Shown: positions 42,277 to 51,396, counted from the stretch's first letter. The stretch: DNA of 64,000 bases from Bemisia tabaci (GCF_918797505.1 NC_092802.1:12543480-12607479), one strand, 5' to 3'. The notes: generated from the sequence alone by a model not told the origin. A program made the numbers and translations.

Positions 42277-42768
42277 CAGGGTTGCTTCAGAACTTGGCAA
42301 ATGAAATTCCCTGACATCTGAGTAAAATTCCCCGTTAATTGGACGGCGTTAAACAGAAAGGACCAGCTATTGCCAAATTTAAAAAGGAAATTATATTTTT
42401 TACGTGAGAACGTTCTTGTGGATTTCTTTGAAAATTTTAAGGAATTCACTTTACATTGAGTCATGGAGGAAATTCACTGAAATTTGCACAAAATTCCGCA
42501 CAACCGTTTTCGTGTAAAAAATTAAATTGCCCGATCAAATTTGGCAATAGCTCATGTGGCTTGGTTTCTTTCTGTTTAACGCGGTCCAATTGTAGATACA
42601 CCGTGTAGTTAAAAAGACATAATTTGAAATAGTTTTCAGGCAAAATTTGTTGTTCAAAATGTCAAATCTATTCTAGAGAGCAAACAAAGGGTGATTAACG
42701 ATTTTCCCCTGACACTTCCATCATTTTCTTTGACATTTCCCGGCATTCCCTAACTTTGGCAACTCTGG
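42277..42768. mobile_element. CAGGGTTGCC-family MITE with 9-bp TSD CGCTTAAGC, host to a nested MITE
   Basis: CAGGGTTGCTTCAGAACTTG and AATTCCCTGACATCTGAG at the left; TTTGACATTTCCCGGCATTC and TTGGCAACTCTGG at the right. CGCTTAAGC is duplicated at 42268-42276 and 42769-42777. The GGACCG MITE at 42341-42587 sits inside. Confidence 0.9.
42341..42587. mobile_element. GGACCG-family MITE, nested, 4-bp TSD AATT
   Basis: GGACGGCGTTAAACAGAAAG at the left, CTTTCTGTTTAACGCGGTCC at the right, with AGCTATTGCCAAATTT / AAATTTGGCAATAGCT inside. AATT flanks at 42337-42340 and 42588-42591. Confidence 0.93.
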
Positions 42769-42779
42769 CGCTTAAGCGC

Positions 42780-42890
42780 ACATTCTGAAGTTACGTTTCG
42801 TGGCCGTATTTACCTCCTGTAACGCAAGCACAGACCCCCACTTTCCCCTTGAGCGTTACGTATTTTATGAACGGCTCCTTAAACCGCGGG
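42780..42890. repeat. Dispersed GGCCGTTC/GTAACGC repeat, inverted copy
   Basis: GTAACGCAAGCACAGACCCC, CTTTCCCCTTGAGCG and TTACGTATTTTATGAACGGC match 8950-9070 in reverse. Confidence 0.5.
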
Positions 42891-43092
42891 AAAAACAAAA
42901 TGGGAGATGGACTTACGAATGCGGTAAGAGCGGCTCAGTGACTCCTCTTGAGGACTTCCGACCTCTGTTTTGAATGCGAACTCAAACTCACCTGAAACAG
43001 AAGAGAAAAAAATCCATTAGCATATTGAGTAGAAACAACGTACACACAATTGCTGTCCCTACGCACATACGCGTTTTCACGGAGGCGCCCGA

Positions 43093-43601
43093 AATGGAGA
43101 TATTGCATGTGTGAGGAATTTGCGATTTGACTGTTGATTCTTATGTAAAAGTTCGCGAGAAACACGATGGTGCCACTGGTTTTCTCTGGAATCAACTCCC
43201 AAGCTCAAAAAAAACTCTCAAGTCGAGGCCAAAATGGAAGGGGATATCCCACCCTACCCTGAGAGTCCACCTCTACATCAAGACGAATTCTCCATGCAAA
43301 GATAGGGAGCAAATACATTAGCAGGGTTGCCGTGTTTTCAGTTTGGGAGTCCCCAAATAAAGTGGCCGCCCTGTCAATGTATTTGCTCCCTATCTTTGCA
43401 TGGAGAGTTCGTTTTGATGTAGAGGTGGACTCTCAAGGTAGGGTGGGATATTCCCTCCATTTTGGCCTCAACTTGCGAGCTTTTTTTGAGCTTGGGAGTT
43501 GATTTCAGAGAAAGCCAGTGGCACCATCGTGTTTCTCGCGAACTTTTACATAAAAATCAATGGTCAAATCGCAAATTCCTTACACAGGCAATAGCTCCAT
43601 T
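43093..43601. mobile_element. Long AATGGAGATG hairpin element, copy 3
   Basis: AATGGAGATATTGCATGTGT and AATTTGCGATTTGACTGTTG at the left; TCAAATCGCAAATTCC and AATAGCTCCATT at the right; TCCATGCAAAGATAGGGAGC / GCTCCCTATCTTTGCATGGA around the loop. 509 bp long, about the same as copy 1. Confidence 0.92.
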
Positions 43602-44270
43602 GAGGTTCCTGATTCCAGAAAGAAGCAGAATTTTCATTATAGAAGACAGGCTTACATCACGGATCAAGGTATACGAATTGATGCATTATGAAATTTGTTT
43701 CCTCTCAAATAAAATTACACGTAGAACAAAGTTTATGCATTATTGCAAATGTATGAAATTCACTCGTAACCAAAATATTAACGTTTTTATTTGGTGCTGT
43801 ATACGAAAAAATTGAATTTCCCGCTCACATGAAATGTACTTAAGTCAAATCGCTCACATGAAATTTACTTAAAACAAATCGCTCACTACAACGGTTTGAG
43901 CAAGCTTTTTCATATTTGTATAATACAAAGACAAAATTAGAAGAAATTTGAGGACCGGAAGGGGTAAACCTCTATACCCGTTTATGAGCATTGGTCCGAT
44001 GAACGACGCAAGTTGGTCGGAGCAAATACTTTTGATCCGCGAGCGATTGACTAGTTTACGTGGATGCCCACGTGTGTTAGCAGTGTCCAAGCAAACAATT
44101 GCACGTGCTTCTAATCGCTAGTTTTTTACACAAAACCTCTACGATCGCACGTCCTGCGTATACGTTCATTCAATTGATACAAAAAACTAGATCGTAAAGT
44201 ATTGCGCCCCTTCACATAAACCTGTAACGCAAAGAGGGGCGAGATTCATGGAAAATAAGATATTGGATGG
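43602..44270. other. Unassigned sequence
   Basis: A short local repeat CGCTCACATGAAATGTACTT / CGCTCACATGAAATTTACTT at about 43822-43870. No supported gene. Confidence 0.45.
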
Positions 44271-44405
44271 ATCGGTGGCGAGGCGTGAGTGATCGATTAT
44301 CGATATACTTCTCCAATTGAAGCTATGGGGAGGAATCGATTATTTAGATGTTCGATGCGGAACCCAGTTTATCGATCCTTTCCCATAGGGTTCAATGACA
44401 GATCG
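44271..44405. mobile_element. hAT MITE (GGTGGCGAGGCG), partial
   Basis: CGGTGGCGAGGCGTGAGTGA, then AATCGATTATTTAG, GAACCCAGTTTATCGATCCT and CCATAGGGTTCAATGAC follow the internal order of 62548-62712. The right end is lost. Confidence 0.7.
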
Positions 44406-44440
44406 GAAAATTCCAAAGAACATCATGATCGGACTGACCT

Positions 44441-44917
44441 GCGGGCTGATTGTTGAAATTGATAGAGAGAAGACTTTGAAAGTACGGAGGGATCCTATTG
44501 GTTGAAATGGGTGATTTTTATCAGCTATGGGAATAAATGATGGACTAGCTAAATGGTCTCTCGTGGGTTGCCGTTAGTTAATCTGTTACCTACCTCCTAT
44601 TTCCATTGCAAACACCCACTTTCACCAATAGGAGACCTTTACATCCCTTTTGTCATCTTCGTCTCAGGGGTGCAGAAAATGCTCGATCACGCGCCCGCTC
44701 GGGCGTGCGAAAATGTGAAACGGCCTTTACAAATGTGGAGAGAGGGAAGATTTTTAAGGATCAAAAGTCGAAAATCAAAGAAAAAATGAGAGGAAAAAGT
44801 CCCCATTTTTAAAATGAGAGGGGGAGGGGGTGCGGAAAGCCGTTGGGCACGTGAAAACGTTGAAGCTTGAGAGATTCTGCACCCCTGCTTTGTCTATCAA
44901 TTTCAACGATCAGTCCA
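44441..44917. mobile_element. GCGGGCTGATT-family MITE interrupted by a hAT MITE
   Basis: GCGGGCTGATTGTTGAAATT at the left; CTTTGTCTATCAATTTCAAC and GATCAGTCC at the right. ATCCTATTGGTTGAAATGGG pairs with the inverted CCACTTTCACCAATAGGAG. Removing 44665-44887 and one 8-bp copy gives the layout of the copy at 53165. Confidence 0.87.
44665..44887. mobile_element. hAT-type MITE, nested, 8-bp TSD CTTYGTCT
   Basis: CAGGGGTGCAGAAAATGC at the left and GATTCTGCACCCCTG at the right. The flanks CTTCGTCT (44657-44664) and CTTTGTCT (44888-44895) differ at one position. Confidence 0.88.
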
Positions 44918-44931
44918 CTGAGTTGGCAAAT

Positions 44932-45298
44932 CAGGGTGTCTACCAGCTGGAAAAAACCAAAATCGGGAACATGTGGGACTTTTGAGGACTTTTTTCATGA
45001 ACATTGGGGACATTTTTACCAAAATAGACGAGAGAAAAGCCGCGAAAGAAAGCAACATAAAATGAAATACAGATAAACTCGACACCCAGCTCCCGAAGTT
45101 TCGGACCGTTCCCGCCGAGAGACGCGAACGAGAACTCGAATTTCTGCCGCTAAACCGCGAAAATGTGAAATTTTCGGCGGACGATTATTGTTAGTTTACG
45201 GGGACCTGAACATGAAAATCGGGGGCATTCGAGGAGATCGGGGATACCTTTCCAGAACCGGGAACAATCAGGGACTTTGGGGCACCGGTAGACACCCT
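44932..45298. mobile_element. CAGGGTGTCTAC MITE (GGGGACATTT type)
   Basis: CAGGGTGTCTACCAGCTGGA at the left and CACCGGTAGACACCCTC at the right, with repeated GGGACTTTTGAGGAC / GGGGACATTTTT / CAGGGACTTTGG blocks. A CACTGG MITE begins at the very next base. Confidence 0.8.
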
Positions 45299-45813
45299 CA
45301 CTGGAAAAAAATACATTAGATCTAGAGTCCAGGCTCTTGAAAACATTGCCAAGAAAAAATACTCTTGATTCAATCGGATTTTTTCTTGAATCAAGAACCA
45401 AGCCTCTTAATTTGAGCGGATTTCGTTTTGATTTAAGCTTGAATCTGATTGAATCAAGAGTATTTGGATTGCATTTTGCAAAAAGGAACCACTAGCATTG
45501 CAATGATGCTAAGATTGTGCAACTTCATCTTTTGCAATAAAATTGCGGAAATCGTGAAAAACTATGAAATTTAGATGGTAATTTTTGTCTTAAATTTACA
45601 GTTTTAAGAGAGTAAAATAGAAATTATGAATGGATAATCGGGTTTTTCCTCCAAGACAAAAGTAGTTACACAATCTTAGCAACATTGCAATGCTATTGGT
45701 TCCTTTTTGCAAAATGCAATCCATTTTTTCTTGTCAATGTTTTCAAGAGTCTGGACTCTAGATCCGATGTGTTTTTTTTTTTTCTTCTTCTTCTTCTTCT
45801 TTTTTTTCCAGTG
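45299..45813. mobile_element. CACTGG-family MITE interrupted by a GGATTG MITE
   Basis: Left arm 45299-45465 (CACTGG, AGATCTAGAGTCCAGGCTC, AATCAAGAGTATTT) and right arm 45723-45813 (ATTTTTTCTTGTCAATG, TCTGGACTCTAGATCC, CCAGTG) rejoin without loss. The right arm has gained a (TTC)n stretch at 45781-45800. Confidence 0.92.
45466..45722. mobile_element. GGATTG-family MITE, nested, 4-bp TSD ATTT
   Basis: GGATTGCATTTTGCAAAAAG at the left and CTTTTTGCAAAATGCAATCC at the right. ATTT is present at 45462-45465 and 45723-45726. It is highly similar to the copy at 3196-3453, so it is relatively young. Confidence 0.94.
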
Positions 45814-45863
45814 TGTTAACATCCTGAAAAGAGTGAAACATTGTTAAGATGGCGTGACTTTAC

Positions 45864-46110
45864 CTCTGATGGAATTGTTGCCCTGGGCGTTGTGGGTGCC
45901 GGCCTGGCGTTCCTCGGGCGAAAAGGCCCCCCCGGGCGCGGCGGCGGGGGGCGGCGTGGTGGAGGAGACATCCTCCGGGGGCCCCGGGCGGGGGGCGGGG
46001 GCGTCGGGTCCGGGGGCGGGGGCGCCGCCGGGGCGGAAGGGCCCCCAGTTCAGGCTCCGGCTCGCCTCGGTCTGGAGCAGCTCCTCCAGGGCGATCGCCG
46101 CGGAGTCCAT
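45864..46110 (-). CDS. HR3: HR3 first coding exon (A/B domain)
   Basis: Minus strand, ATG at 46110-46108 in a strong Kozak context (GAACCATGG). The frame is closed upstream by an in-frame TGA at 46170-46168 with no other ATG between. It encodes 82 residues plus one base: MDSAAIALEELLQ..., a Pro/Ala/Gly-rich low-complexity middle (about residues 27-62), then HNAQGNNSIR. The donor is AGAG|GTAAAG (GT at 45863-45862). Joined to 19112 it completes an Ala codon and reads [16 protein letters not shown]; known insect HR3 isoforms have a similar Asn/Ser-rich stretch before this point (family knowledge). In receptors of this class the A/B domain is a poorly conserved activation region. The exon is far more GC-rich than the rest of the window, which also leaves the opposite strand open. 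Confidence 0.87.
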
Positions 46111-46114
46111 GGTT

Positions 46115-46180
46115 CTACTCGAGTCGGGAGGCCCGGGCACCCGCTCTCGCGCATCCTGCACCGCGCCTCACGCCACTCAT
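46115..46180 (-). promoter_or_regulatory. uORF in the HR3 5' leader
   Basis: An ATG at 46180-46178 opens a frame of 21 codons (MSGVRRGAGC...) that ends with TAG at 46117-46115, four bases before the HR3 ATG, in a different frame. If the leader begins upstream of 46180, this uORF would impose reinitiation or leaky scanning. The transcription start is not known from sequence. Confidence 0.5.
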
Positions 46181-46244
46181 CCAAATCCCAATCAGGAGTT
46201 CGGTCCTCTCCGCTGATTCTCCGTCCAAGGGACACTCCTCCGGG

Positions 46245-47238
46245 TGACGTCACAAGATGACGTCACCGAATCCTCGGCTACTCCCGCTTTCAACTCGGGT
46301 TCCCTTCTTCGTTGACCAATGACGTCACAAAAGCAGCTTTGCTGGCCTTCAACTTCGGTTCCAATGAAGGTCTTCCTGGTTTTGTAAAGGGAAGTTTCGT
46401 GGCACCAACAAGGATTACAAAGGGTTCTTGTTTAAAAAGCGAATGACATCACAAAAGCAAGTTTGCTGGCCTTCAGCTTTGGTTCCAATGGAGGTCTTTT
46501 TCTTAAGGGAGCTACTGGTGTCGCAAAAGAAAGTTTCGTGCCACCAACTAGGGTTGCAGAGGGATTCTTCCTGTTTACAGAGCGAATGACGTCACAATGG
46601 AGTTTGGTGGCTCCCTTAATTAGTCTTGCGATTGACGTCACAATAGAAAGTTCGGTGTCCTTCAACTTTGATTCCAAGGGAGGCCTTCTTCTTGAGGGAG
46701 CTACTGGTGTCGGGATAGGAAGTTCCGTGCCACCAACTAGGGTTGCAAAGGGTTCTTGATTGAAGAGCGAATGATGTCACAAAGTTTGGTGCCTCTCCAG
46801 TTGAGAGTCTCAAGTATAGGGTTGCAAAAGGTTCTTGTTTAAACAGTGAATAACGTCACTATAGAGTTTGGTGGCTCCTTCAACTAGGGTTCCAAAGGGA
46901 TTCTGTCTAAAAACCGAAGAACTTCACAATAGAGTTTGGTGGCTCTCTCAACCAGAGTCGCAAAGGGATTTTTCCGAGGGAAATGTTGGCAGAGGGATAA
47001 ATAAATGACGTCACAGAAGAGAGTTTGGTACCTTTCAACTAGAGTTGCGCGGCGTGTCTGTTTGACGTCTTAATATAGTTCGGTGGCTTGATAATTTTAG
47101 AACACGCTGACGACAGAAGGTTTTGTATTTTGGTGGAGAAAAGGATTCTTGGTGTTCGGTGAGCTGATACGATAGGGCGTTGCGTCTCTTGATAAATAAT
47201 GACGTCACTGTGGGAATTTCAATGAATGGCTGACGTCA
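46245..47238 (-). promoter_or_regulatory. CRE-rich promoter tract of HR3
   Basis: Exact TGACGTCA at 46245, 46258, 46320, 46587, 46633, 47006, 47200 and 47231. One-mismatch versions lie at 46444 (TGACATCA), 46772 (TGATGTCA), 46851 (TAACGTCA) and 47063 (TGACGTCT). The nearest is 135 bp upstream of the ATG. A CCAAT directly precedes the site at 46320. Most sites are embedded in a degenerate tandem repeat. These are the palindromic recognition sites of CREB/ATF bZIP proteins (established); that they drive HR3 is inference from position. Confidence 0.7.
46395..47030. repeat. Degenerate tandem repeat carrying CREs
   Basis: Recurrent order: GGGTTGCAAAGGGTTCTTG, then GCGAATGACGTCACAA, then GAGTTTGGTGGCTCC. 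A longer ~190-bp period is visible between GAGCTACTGGTGTCG at about 46508 and about 46698, each followed by CCACCAACTAGGGTTGCA and a CRE. Shorter sub-units dominate from 46800. Confidence 0.8.
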
Positions 47239-48178
47239 GAGCTGAACGTTCACTATGTCATCGCGCGCAACCTCAAACTTAGGACGCGAGTGGTTGCTAC
47301 TGAAATAATTTCACTCCGGCACTGAGTCATGCACATCGACGGACTGAAACACGCACTTGATGGTGGATGTATTTCTTCTCGGTAGATTAGCGAACTATAT
47401 TATGCCGTCACTCATTTTTAACTGATGGAAAACGTTTTGAACATTTCAGCTCCCGATGGAAACAACGTTCAATCGAGGTTTTTAGTTTTTCTTTTCTTCC
47501 TCAACATTTTGCTAGCACAGTTCTTTTTTTACGTTGTAACACTTCTCCCGTCAGATTGCAGTTTGATGCGTTAGGGAAAGGTTAGAGTAACATTGGAGTC
47601 GCAGGCTGGATGTAAAAAAAAAATATCGTAAATTATAGTAATTCACAATTAGTAAGCCCTTCTGGGCAGTTCTATCTCAGGGGGGTTATATTTGCTCATG
47701 CCCACCTCACACTCTGAAAAAGACAACTTTGAATGAGGTTTTGTGATGTTCCTTGATTTTAGTTTCGTAAATTTGAGATTTCTTCTTTCAGTCGTGTAAC
47801 TAAAATTGCGGGATATCCCACAGATTAGAAAAAAATCGATCACATATACGAATGTCACCCACTTTCAGCTTTCATTTCCAAAGTGTACAGAGGGCATAAA
47901 AAAATCCATTACTTTGGAGTCCCTGGCATATCCTCCGTGGAAGCGGTAGGATTAATGTAAGTTTGGAAGTATTTATGCTAAAAGAAACTATGTACAAATG
48001 ATTTAAATAAAAAGCCCCTATGTATTCAGAATCGCATGCTTCTTGGATTCTTTTCATTTGATTCACTTGCGCATAGGTCATTTTACCGGAAATCCGCCCG
48101 TTTTAGCTCTATGTAAATTCCTGACCCTCACAAAAATCGTCAAGTTTACGCGTTCGCTCAAAATCCATGACACGAGAA
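47239..48178. other. Unassigned sequence upstream of HR3
   Basis: AT-rich with no repeat or gene recognised. It contains TGAGTCA at about 47322-47328, an AP-1-like site, close to the CRE tract. Confidence 0.4.
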
Positions 48179-48650
48179 CTGCCGTGCTAAAGTAAAACGC
48201 CGTATGAAGATTTGAATGTTGCCAAAGTTCCCCCGATAAAATATTCACTTTCGAAGAAATGTATAAATATTTTTCCTTGGAAATGTAGGACAATTTAGAT
48301 TAAATGGCGATTAAAATTCTCGGATTAATTGAAGGAAAAATACTCCAACGTTTTCCAGAAGACACTGGAAAAAAAACACATTGGTTGTAGAGTCCTGACT
48401 CTTGAAAACATCGACAAGAAAACATTCTCTTGATTCAATCGGATTTTTGCTTGAATCAAAACGAAATCCGCTTAAATTAAGAGGCTTGGTTCTTTCTGAT
48501 TGATTCAAAAGTACTTTTTCTTGTCGATGTTTTTAAGAGTCTGGACTCTAGATCCAATGTTTTTTTTTTTTTTTCCAGTGAAGTTTTGTTTCAAAAAAGG
48601 CAAAATAGCAACGTCTGATAGCTCATACGATGTTCTTCGTTGAAACGTCA
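48179..48650. mobile_element. CTGCCG-family MITE interrupted by a CACTGG MITE
   Basis: The left arm CTGCCGTGCTAAAGTAAAAC and GTTGCCAAAGTTCC and the right arm AGCAACGTCTGATAGC and TCATACGATGTTCTTCG flank the insertion at 48363-48580. The right terminus is eroded. Confidence 0.82.
48363..48580. mobile_element. CACTGG-family MITE, nested
   Basis: CACTGGAAAAAAAACACATT with GTAGAGTCCTGACTC at the left; GAGTCTGGACTCTAGATCC and CCAGTG at the right. No clear TSD (flanks GAAGA and AAGTT). Confidence 0.88.
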
Positions 48651-48793
48651 AAGATGCGATGACGCACCAGGCAAAACCGATTGCGGGACTTGCGCGGTTT
48701 CTGCTTACGAGGGCAGCGTAGCCGAAGGCGCAGAAACGCCGGTCTGGTCGGGCTTTTGCGCAACGCACCTGATGGTCTTGAAACGATGAGGGT

Positions 48794-48930
48794 CAGTGGC
48801 GGAGCGTGAACCATCGCCATCGATATTTTCCCGTTTGAACTTGTGGTGAAAAATCGATTAGTAAGGATACGCTTGATAATCGATCCTTATCCGCGGGTTA
48901 AACGGGCGATCGATCGATTAATCGCCACCG
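48794..48930. mobile_element. hAT MITE, 137 bp, 8-bp TSD ATGRGGGT
   Basis: CAGTGGCGGAGCGTGAACCA at the left, GATTAATCGCCACCG at the right, with CCCGTTTGAACTTG / GGGTTAAACGGGCG inside. ATGAGGGT (48786-48793) and ATGGGGGT (48931-48938) differ by one base. Confidence 0.85.
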
Positions 48931-49039
48931 ATGGGGGTTAACCGACCCTGAGCAGCGCGGTGCCCACACGTCTACCGGTGAGATAATTTTCGATTGCTCA
49001 ACCCAAGGTTGGGCGCGTACGCGAGTGAACAGCGCCGCG

Positions 49040-49530
49040 CCGCCCCGCACAGTGGATCGAGTCAATCGCAGAGGTCGGACATGAAATATCTGACAAAAAA
49101 TGCCAATTTTGATGTTTGTTTCGTCACATTTTAAACTGTAACGGGTGCTTTAAGAAGAAAATTTCACGAGGAAACCAATGGACCTACTTCTAGAATCTCA
49201 AATGTTTGTATAAACGGAGTTATAAGCGTTTAAAGTTTCCAGCTTTTGTCCGACCTCCCCCAACGACTCGATCCTCTGTGCGCCGCACAGTGGATTGAGC
49301 CAATGAAAGGGGTTGAACCAAATTTGGAAACTTTAAATGCTTATAACTCCATTTAAACAAAAATTTGAGGTTCTAAATGTAGCTCCGTTGGTTTTCTCGT
49401 GAATTTTTCTTCTGAAACCACCCATAACAGTTTAAAATGTGACGAAATTAACATCAAAATTGGCGTTTCTTGTCAAAAAATTTCATGTCCGACCTATCCG
49501 ATTCACTCGATCTACTGTGCGCCGGTCGGA
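49040..49530. mobile_element. Two head-to-head copies of a GCGCACAGTGGAT element
   Basis: Copy 1 (about 49040-49284) has GTCGGACATGAAATATCTGA, CGTCACATTTTAAACTG and TTTATAAGCGTTTAAAG-like blocks. Copy 2 (about 49284-49530) has the same blocks inverted (CAGTTTAAAATGTGACG, TTTCATGTCCGACC). They meet at CTCTGTGCGCCGCACAGTGG. A third, partial copy is at 52530-52722. Confidence 0.82.
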
Positions 49531-49835
49531 GGAAACTACGAGTCTGTCAGACGAAATTACGACCAGAGACTCGAAGCGGTCCCGCCAGCAGACCTGCAAC
49601 TGGTTTAACTCGAACGACTGGGGTTGGTGGTTTCCGATCGATTACTTCCAGAACGGTTTTTGGGCGTGAATAGTAAAATAAATTGCATCATAGACGGATC
49701 CAGACATTTCGGACGGAAGGTCTGAGGGACTCCCCCTAGAAACTTTTTAAAATTACAGTTCATCTTTTATGCAGTTCAAGTCAATTTCGTCGTGAATAAT
49801 TACCACATCTAAGCGTCTAAACTGTTTTTCTAAGG

Positions 49836-50125
49836 TTGCGACGCCAATGATGCAATTTTTGTAATTTTTCAACGAGTCAAAAAATTTGTGTAACATTTCG
49901 ATCAAAAATTTGAAAGTTGCGACGTCAATGACATCATTTTGGCGATTTCACAACAAATCAAAATGAAATAATTTTTGTAAAATTGCGTTCCGAATTTCAA
50001 AAATTCTGACGGCATTGATGTCATAATCATTGCAATTTTACAATGAAACAAAGTCAAAATATTTTTGTAAAGTTCTGATCCAAATTTCCAAAGTTGTGAT
50101 GACAATGACGTCATGTTCGTAATTT
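49836..50125. repeat. Degenerate ~88-bp tandem repeat with CRE-like sites
   Basis: Four units start at about 49836, 49917, 50006 and 50094: TTGCGACGCCAATGATGCAA, TTGCGACGTCAATGACATCA, TTCTGACGGCATTGATGTCA, TTGTGATGACAATGACGTCA. Each is followed by a TTTCACAA.(A)AA and TTTTTGTAA block. An exact TGACGTCA is at 50106-50113. Confidence 0.8.
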
Positions 50126-51166
50126 CACAATATAGCTTCTCATCTTTCACGATAAAATATCTCTGTTTGTTTCAGGGGACGAGAGATGAATCGCGATTCA
50201 TCATTCAAGTTTGTTTCGGTTAATTATCGGATAATGAGAATGTCGACGAAGTTGCGCCTTCAAGTAGAGCGATACCGCCCGCCTTGACTGCCATCCTACG
50301 ATGATCACAACGAGCGGATTAAATCACAACGACTGTATTTCTGTAGAAACGGATTCAAGACGGAAACGTTTGTAAGTAGACAAAGAACAAATATTTATTC
50401 AACCGGATTCCGATCAATTGTCTCTAAAACCTTTTTACAAGTATATATGTGTACCACGAGGACTGCAAATTTCTACTGCTAATAACTACTTTTCAAAAAT
50501 TATTTGAAACTAAAAAAAAACTTATCATGAAACATTTTTTGGAACAAACGCTTCAATAATGGGATAACTATAGGGATCACCAGGAACATTCCGTTTTTTC
50601 CCTTACGAAAGAACTTAAGTACATTCCAATTTTGCCAAAATTTCCTTCGTACATTGCATTTTTATCAGAGGAATCTTGGGCATTTCTCCCTGAAAATTTC
50701 CGTATTTTTCCTCTGATCTAATGCAAAAACTAGGAAAATTGAGGAGAAAAATTGCACTGGTACATGGTTGTAAAATATTGAATTGCTTCAGCCAATTTCG
50801 CAACATCGGAATGGAGTTACAGTTACGTTTCATTGTGCGGGAATCGACGATTTCTGACATATAAGGTCAGCGTTTTATTTTTTGCACGGAAAAAAATGAA
50901 ATTGCTGATTGAACAAGTTTGTAGTTGAAAAAAAGTCTCCGACATGTTTCAATGCAGACTATGATAATTTAACCACCCCCGCGGTTATATTAGCTTTCCA
51001 CAATTGTAAAATGTATATTTGAAACATGTCTGACATATTTTTTAAGAACTGAATTGTTAAATCTGCGATCCATTTTTCCGTACGGTTTATGAACATGACA
51101 AGAAAATCTGTAAAAATTACTTTGAATTTGTGTCATGATGTGATTTTTACCGCTGAATCCATAATT
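50126..51166. other. Unassigned sequence
   Basis: No supported gene or repeat family recognised. Confidence 0.4.
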
Positions 51167-51396
51167 CACTGGAAAAAAAAACACATTGGATATAGAGTCC
51201 AGAGTCTTGAAAACATTGACAAGAAAAAACACTCTTGATTCAATCAGATTTTTGCTTGGATCAAAAGGAAATCCGCTCAAATTAAGAGGCTTGGTTCTTG
51301 ATTGAAGCTTAAATCTGATTGAATCAAGAGTATTTTTTCTCGTCGATGTTTTTAAGAGTCTCGACTCTAGATCCAATGTGTTTGTTTTTTCCAGTG
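51167..51396. mobile_element. CACTGG-family MITE, possible 5-bp TSD TAATT
   Basis: CACTGG with GGATATAGAGTCCAGAGTC at the left; GAGTCTCGACTCTAGATCC and CCAGTG at the right. TAATT precedes (51162-51166) and follows (51397-51401). Other copies do not show an equivalent duplication. Confidence 0.9.

Larger units (their letters stand above)
19113..45863 (-). other. HR3: HR3 intron 1 (about 26.75 kb)
   Basis: Bounded by donor AGAG|GTAAAG at 45864/45863 and acceptor TTACAG|CC at 19113/19112. Joining gives ...[16 protein letters not shown] in frame. The intron holds at least twenty MITE copies, tandem arrays and several GC-rich CRE-containing islands that could be alternative promoters. An additional unseen exon inside cannot be excluded, but the direct splice is already in phase and matches family sequence. 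Confidence 0.82.

Noticed and set aside
45841..46260. Plus-strand glycine/arginine-rich frames over the HR3 first exon
   Set aside because: They are antisense to the HR3 exon and open only because of the high GC content. The minus-strand frame has the Kozak ATG, splice donor and family-consistent junction.
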